The translations under genes and the position numbers were made by a program. From DATFPQ01 sp035264765 (GTDB lineage: Bacteria > Actinomycetota > Actinomycetes > Actinomycetales > Angustibacteraceae), in assembly GCA_035264765.1 (NCBI GenBank), contig DATFPQ010000208.1:1-25541 (forward strand): 25,541 nt of DNA. The letters run 5' to 3'. Below the pieces are notes generated by a model. That model had not been told where the DNA came from. It was given only the letters and a program-made list of their open reading frames with translations, and made no database searches. Below, one piece after another: positions 21,150 to 25,541 of the stretch. Positions within the stretch are counted from its first letter, which is position 1; every line of letters begins with the position of its first letter.

Positions 21150-23842
21150 CCGGCCGCGGCCTGCCGAGCGGCCGGCTGCCGCTCCCCGACTGGCGTCTCG
21201 ACTGGCTCCTCGGCTGGCGCCTCCACGGGCACCCGCTGACCCGGCACCGAGGGAGCGGGACGTTGCAGGATCAGGCTCGCGACGAGCCCGGTCCAGCCGG
21301 TCTGGTGCCCGGCGCCGAGTCCCTTGCCGTTGTCGCCGTGGAAGTACTCGTGGAACGGGATGAGGTCGTGCCAGGCCGGGTCGGTCTGGAACAGCTCGCA
21401 GTCGCCGAACACCGGGCGACGGCCGTTCGGGTCGTCGCAGAAGATGGACACCAGCCGCTGGCTGAGGTCGTCCGCGACCTGCCCCAGTGTGCGCAGCCGG
21501 CCGGAGCCGGTCGGGAGCTCGACCTGCAGCCGCTCGCCGTACTCACGATGGAAGGTCCGCAGCGACTGGACCACCAGGTAGTTCAGCGGGAACCACACCG
21601 GTCCGCGCCAGTTCGAGTTCCCCCCGAACAGCACCGTGTGCGACTCGCCGGGCTCGTAGTCCACCGAGAAGTCGTTCCCGTCGAGGACGAGGTGCAGCGG
21701 GTGGTCGCGGTGGTAGGCCGACAGGGCGCGCAGCCCGTACGGCGACAGGAACTCGTTCTCGTCGAGCACCTTGGCCAGCACCCGGACCAGCCGCTCGCGG
21801 CGGACGAGCGAGAAGAGGTGCCGCCGGTCGTCGATCTCGACCGCGTCGACCAGCTCCGGCGCGTGCTCGCGCGCCCAGGTCGAGGCCAGTCGCCGCAGGT
21901 TGGCCAGCCGCTCGCGTCCGATGACGGCCACGGCGAACAGCGGAACCACACCGACCATGGAGCGCGACTTGAGCTCGACGATGCGGCCGTCGTCGGCGCG
22001 CAGCCGGTCGTAGAAGAAGCCGTCCTCCTCGTCCCAGAGCCCCTGGTGGTTGGCCGTCACGGTGATCGCGATGGCGTGCCTGGCGAACTTGATCGCCATG
22101 TCCTCGTACGTGGCGTCCCGCTCGGCGAGCACCATCGCCATCCGGAACATGTCGATGGCGTACATCACCATCCAGGCCGTGCCGTCCGCCTGCTCCAGAT
22201 GGACCCCCGTGGGCATGGGCGCCGACCGGTCGAACAGGCCGATGTTGTCCAGGCCCAGGAAGCCGCCCTCGAACAGGTTGTTGCCGTCGGGGTCCTTCTG
22301 ATTCACCCACCAGGTGAAGTTGGCGATGAGCTTGTGGAAGATGCGCTTCAAGAAGTCGACGTCGGTGCCACCGTCGCTGGCGAAGACCTCGAGCGCCGCC
22401 CACGCGTGCACCGGCGGGTTGACGTCCCCGAACGCCCACTCGTACGCCGGCAGCTGTCCGTTGGCGTGCATGTACCGCTCGGAGGTCATCAGCAGCAGCT
22501 GGCTCTTGGCGAACTGCGGGTCCACGTGAGCGAGCACCACAGTGTGGAAGGCGAGGTCCCACGCGGCGTACCAGGGGTACTCCCAAGGGTCCGGCATCGA
22601 GAGAACGTCGGCGTTGTCGACGTGTTTCCAGCCGCTGTTGCGGCCGCGCGTTCGCTCCACTGGCGGCGGAGGTCCGGCCGGGTCGCCCACGAGCCACTGC
22701 CGGACGTCGTAGGCGTAGTACTGCTTGCCCCACAACATCCCGGCCAGCGCCTGCCGCAGAACGCGTGCCTCATCTGTGGACGTGCCGGCCGGCGTGAGGG
22801 CGCGGTAGAAGTCGTCTGCCTCGGCCTGCCGGTCGCGCAGCGTCCGCTCGAAGCCGTCGCCGAGGTCCGTGGAGCCGGGCTGGGCCATCAGCCGCACGCG
22901 CACGTCGACCGAGCCGCCGGGCGGGACGGTCAGCGTGTAGTGCAGGGCGGCCTTGGTCCCGGTTCCGGCCGGGTTGACGGTTTGGTCCCCGCGGACGACA
23001 TGGTCGTTGATGCCGTCCTTCGGGAAGCCCGTCTGGTTGGGCACGCCGTACAGGCGCTGGAAGTTGGTTTCGTTGTCGCACGTCAGCGGCTCGGGCGATC
23101 CATCCCCGGCCAGGACCAGCGTGCCGACGTCGCGGTGCTCCGCGAGCAACCGGCCGTCGGTAACCCGGATCCGCGGACGGTAGGGGTCGCGTCCCCAGGA
23201 CCAGGTGTTGCGGAACCACAGGGTCGGCAGCAGGTGGATCGTCGCCGCGTCGGGGCCGTTGTTGTCGACCGTGATGCGCATGCAGAGGTCGGTGGGGCCG
23301 GCCTTCGCGTAGTCGACGGTGACCGCCCAGAACCGGCCCTCGTCGAAGACGCCCGTGTCGACGAGCTCGTACTCGGGGTCGTCCTTGCCGCGTCGCCTGT
23401 TCTCGGCGACCAGGTCGGTGTAGGGGAACTCCCGCTGCGGGTAGTGGTACCGCCAGCGCATCCAGGAGTGGGTCGGCGTCGAGTCGAGGTACCACCAGTA
23501 GTCCTTGGCGTCCTCGCCGTGGTTGCCCTGCGGGCCGGTCAGCCCGAACACGCGCTCCTTGAGGATCGGGTCGGCCCCGTTCCAGAGCGCGAGCGCGAAG
23601 CACCAGGTCTGCCGGCTGTCGCAGACCCCGGCCAGTCCGTCCTCGTTCCACCGGTAGGCCTTGGACCGCGCGGCGTCGTGCGGCAGGAAGTCCCAGGCCT
23701 CACCGGTCGCGCTGTAGTCCTCGCGCACCGTCCCCCAGGCCCGTTCGCTCAGGTACGGGCCCCACAGCCCCCAGGTCTGGGTTCCGGCGTCCCTGGCCGC
23801 GAGCCGGACGCGCTCGGCCGTACCACCGCTCTGCTCGGACAT
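21137..23842 (-). CDS. GH63/MGH1-like glucosidase
   Basis: The 901-aa product matches the bacterial 'glucosidase' family related to mannosyl-oligosaccharide glucosidase (GH63). The N-terminal domain has WGLWGPYLSERAWGTVREDYS (24-44), AYRWNEDGLAGVCD (62-75), ALWNGADPILKERVFGL and GNHGEDAKDYWWYLDSTPTHS (106-126). The (alpha/alpha)6 catalytic part contains DPWEYPWYAAWDLAFHTVV (encoded near 22540-22600), whose WDLAFH Asp is the expected general acid, and SNWRGPVWFPLNYLVVQSL (near 21570-21625). Family members of this form hydrolyse alpha-glucosides; the true substrate is rarely known. No signal peptide is seen. After about residue 865 the tail is a Pro/Glu/Ala-rich, probably disordered extension. 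GAGGAGG is 4 nt before ATG 23842. It follows the debranching-enzyme gene by 66 nt, and the two probably form one operon. Confidence 0.88.
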   Translation of the reverse strand: MSEQSGGTAERVRLAARDAGTQTWGLWGPYLSERAWGTVREDYSATGEAWDFLPHDAARSKAYRWNEDGLAGVCDSRQTWCFALALWNGADPILKERVFGLTGPQGNHGEDAKDYWWYLDSTPTHSWMRWRYHYPQREFPYTDLVAENRRRGKDDPEYELVDTGVFDEGRFWAVTVDYAKAGPTDLCMRITVDNNGPDAATIHLLPTLWFRNTWSWGRDPYRPRIRVTDGRLLAEHRDVGTLVLAGDGSPEPLTCDNETNFQRLYGVPNQTGFPKDGINDHVVRGDQTVNPAGTGTKAALHYTLTVPPGGSVDVRVRLMAQPGSTDLGDGFERTLRDRQAEADDFYRALTPAGTSTDEARVLRQALAGMLWGKQYYAYDVRQWLVGDPAGPPPPVERTRGRNSGWKHVDNADVLSMPDPWEYPWYAAWDLAFHTVVLAHVDPQFAKSQLLLMTSERYMHANGQLPAYEWAFGDVNPPVHAWAALEVFASDGGTDVDFLKRIFHKLIANFTWWVNQKDPDGNNLFEGGFLGLDNIGLFDRSAPMPTGVHLEQADGTAWMVMYAIDMFRMAMVLAERDATYEDMAIKFARHAIAITVTANHQGLWDEEDGFFYDRLRADDGRIVELKSRSMVGVVPLFAVAVIGRERLANLRRLASTWAREHAPELVDAVEIDDRRHLFSLVRRERLVRVLAKVLDENEFLSPYGLRALSAYHRDHPLHLVLDGNDFSVDYEPGESHTVLFGGNSNWRGPVWFPLNYLVVQSLRTFHREYGERLQVELPTGSGRLRTLGQVADDLSQRLVSIFCDDPNGRRPVFGDCELFQTDPAWHDLIPFHEYFHGDNGKGLGAGHQTGWTGLVASLILQRPAPSVPGQRVPVEAPAEEPVETPVGERQPAARQAAAGQAP

Positions 23843-23908
23843 GGTCCCTCCTCGTCACGTCTTCGCGTGCTGCCCCCGCGGACGCACTCACCTGGCGGCG
23901 CGGGTCTG

Positions 23909-25541
23909 TCACCGGGGGCGGGTCGACTCCGGCACAGCCGACTTGGGCGACCGCGCCATCGGCAGGTACGAGGTCGCGGGAGCTGGTCCCGTGGCGTGCA
24001 GTCGCCGCCAGACCCGCAGCGTCTCCGCGACCGACCAGGCCTGGAAGGGACACCCCGTCCCCCCGTGCGGCGGGTCCCCGTCCGCAGTCTCGGAGACCGA
24101 GCCGACGCCCCACTCGGAAAGGTGGTGCATCAGGCCGCAGAGGGGGTCCCCCACGGGCACGCCCGTCCGCAGCGCCGCGTCGACGTACGGCCCGAGCAGC
24201 CAGGGCCAGACTGCGCCCTGGTGGTAGGCCCGGTCGCGTTCGGCCGGCCCGCCGCGGTGCCTGCCGTGGTACGCCGGGTCATCGGGCGCCAGGCTGCGCA
24301 GCCCGATCGGGGTGAGCAGCGGAGCGGCCGCATGGACGACGGCGCCGTCCGCGACCGGGCCGCCCGGGAGGGACACGGCGAGCAGCATGTTCGGCCGCAC
24401 GGACGCGTCGTCGCCGTCCGGGCCGTCCACGACGTCGTACAGCGCACCGTCGCCGCGCAGGAAGCGCCGCGTGAAGGAGGCGCGGGCCTGCCGTTCCAGG
24501 CTCCAGAGGTCGTCCGCCGCCTGGCCGGCCAGCCCACGCAGCGCGGCCGCGACCGTGAGGGAACGCACCCAGAGGGCGTTCAGCTCTACCGCCTTGCCCG
24601 CCCGGTGGGTGACCGGGATGCCGTCCACGCGGGCGTCCATCCAGGTGAGCGCGTAGCCCGACGCGCCTTGCGTCAGCAGGCCGTCGCCCGGGTCGACGGC
24701 GATCCCGTAGCGGGTACCCGCGCGGTGGGCCGCGATGATGGCATTGACCACGGGCAGCGTCGCAACCGCGAGGTCATCCTCGCCGGTGCGCTCGGCGTGC
24801 CGGCCGAGGGCGTGCACGAACCACAAGCTGGCGTCCGCGGTGTTGTACTCCAGCGTCCCTGTGTCGGCCGTGTTCGCCAGCATGCCCTCGGACACCGTCG
24901 ACGCGTACTGCCGCAGCAGCGCCGCCCCCTCCGCGGACCGGCCGGTCTCCAGGAACAGCCCCTCGTAGGACGTCATGGTGTCGCGGGACCACGCGCCGAA
25001 CCACGGGTAGCCGGCGACCACCTCGGGGGAACCCGCCACCTGGACGACGAACGCGTCCGCAGCGAGCGTGAGTCGGCCGGTCACGGCGTCCTCGGCACCG
25101 GCGGCCACGACCAGCCGGCGGGACCGCTGGCGGGCCTCGCGCACGATGTCCTCGGCCTCCGGCGGTCCCGGTGCGTCCTCGGGCGCCCAGGCGACGACCT
25201 GCAGGGCCTCGCCGGGGGTCAGCTCCGTGACGAACCGCCCCGCCAACCACAGGTCCTCCTCCGGGTTCAGCCCCCGGGCCGCCTCCGCGCGCGCGTGGAC
25301 GGACCGATACCAGACGCCGGCCGGCTGGTACCCCGGCCCGCGGACCCGGTAGCCGCCGGGCAGCTCGAACCCCTCGGCGACGGGTCGCACCCCGAGCGGC
25401 CCGTCGCCGAAGCGCTCGCCGTGGCCGTCCCGCCACGTGCACAGCGCCTCGTCGGACACGCGCACCGCCGGCCCGGCGAGGAGCCGGTCCACGACCGCGA
25501 CGCAGGAGCTGCCGTGGCACACCGCGATCTCCCGCTGCAGC
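23909..25541 (-). CDS. Glycogen-debranching enzyme (amylo-alpha-1,6-glucosidase), 5' end outside window
   Basis: The frame is open to the right edge, so about 543 C-terminal residues are present and an N-terminal part is missing. The (alpha/alpha)6 barrel of the archaeal/bacterial debranching-enzyme type (GH133-like) is recognisable from GYPWFGAWSRDTMTSYEGL (near 24960-25015), NTADASLWFVHALG, DARVDGIPVTHRAGKAVELNALW, RPNMLLAVSLP, AYHQGAVWPWLLGPYVDAAL (near 24170-24230), and SETADGDPPHGGTGCPFQAWSVAETLR (near 24020-24100). The enzyme releases alpha-1,6-linked glucose stubs from limit dextrins in the cytoplasm. The codons reading into the right edge (LQREIAV before CHGSSC) continue the usual N-terminal beta domain, so the apparent GTG at 25522 is internal. 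It lies upstream of the GH63-like glucosidase on the same strand, suggesting joint turnover of alpha-glucan. Confidence 0.9.
   Translation of the reverse strand, partial: LQREIAVCHGSSCVAVVDRLLAGPAVRVSDEALCTWRDGHGERFGDGPLGVRPVAEGFELPGGYRVRGPGYQPAGVWYRSVHARAEAARGLNPEEDLWLAGRFVTELTPGEALQVVAWAPEDAPGPPEAEDIVREARQRSRRLVVAAGAEDAVTGRLTLAADAFVVQVAGSPEVVAGYPWFGAWSRDTMTSYEGLFLETGRSAEGAALLRQYASTVSEGMLANTADTGTLEYNTADASLWFVHALGRHAERTGEDDLAVATLPVVNAIIAAHRAGTRYGIAVDPGDGLLTQGASGYALTWMDARVDGIPVTHRAGKAVELNALWVRSLTVAAALRGLAGQAADDLWSLERQARASFTRRFLRGDGALYDVVDGPDGDDASVRPNMLLAVSLPGGPVADGAVVHAAAPLLTPIGLRSLAPDDPAYHGRHRGGPAERDRAYHQGAVWPWLLGPYVDAALRTGVPVGDPLCGLMHHLSEWGVGSVSETADGDPPHGGTGCPFQAWSVAETLRVWRRLHATGPAPATSYLPMARSPKSAVPESTRPR

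Overview
The window is high-GC DNA with GTG as well as ATG starts, purine-rich ribosome binding sites and tight gene packing. With the gene content (actinobacterial-type L-rhamnose isomerase and mutarotase, CUT1 sugar ABC transporter, RDD and DUF7144-like small membrane proteins) it points to an actinobacterium, probably a soil or plant-surface saprophyte. I cannot place it below phylum. I see no tRNA, rRNA, CRISPR array, IS element or phage gene.

Layout. (1) 1-390: the 3' end of an L-rhamnose isomerase gene. (2) 391-952: a gene-poor leader. (3) 953-2946: a plus-strand three-gene operon for exported proteins, with a two-repeat cysteine-paired protein, a small RTX beta-roll protein and a four-repeat protein built on the same cysteine-paired unit as the first. 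It ends at a perfect 16-bp hairpin (2968-3004) shared with the convergent operon. (4) 12101 down to 3010, minus strand: a galactoside utilisation operon with GH36 alpha-galactosidase, MalF-like and MalG-like permeases, substrate-binding lipoprotein, a membrane-anchored beta-propeller protein and a second, atypical GH36 enzyme. No transport ATPase is encoded here, so a shared MsmK-type ATPase is expected elsewhere. A LacI/CcpA-like operator lies upstream. (5) 12346-12753: a divergent L-rhamnose mutarotase with a repetitive tail.

(6) 12742-18600 is a membrane/stress-like block: a 485-aa membrane protein coupled to a DUF7144-like protein (minus strand), a divergent second DUF7144-like paralogue, a soluble protein with a nine-residue acidic repeat followed by an RDD membrane protein, and a DHA2-type MFS exporter. 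All four transcription units of this block have, 50-93 bp before the first start codon, a 17-bp palindrome of the form TCATCC-N5-GGATGA (two perfect, two with one mismatch). This looks like a local regulon under one unidentified DNA-binding protein. (7) 18723-21149: a large polytopic membrane protein with GT-C-like features. (8) 25541 down to 21137, minus strand: a 5'-truncated glycogen-debranching enzyme (GH133-like) followed by a GH63/MGH1-like glucosidase.

Most of the window therefore concerns plant or microbial glycan breakdown: rhamnose, alpha-galactosides and alpha-glucans. The two parts I would look at first are the secreted cysteine-pair/RTX operon and the palindrome-linked membrane-protein regulon.
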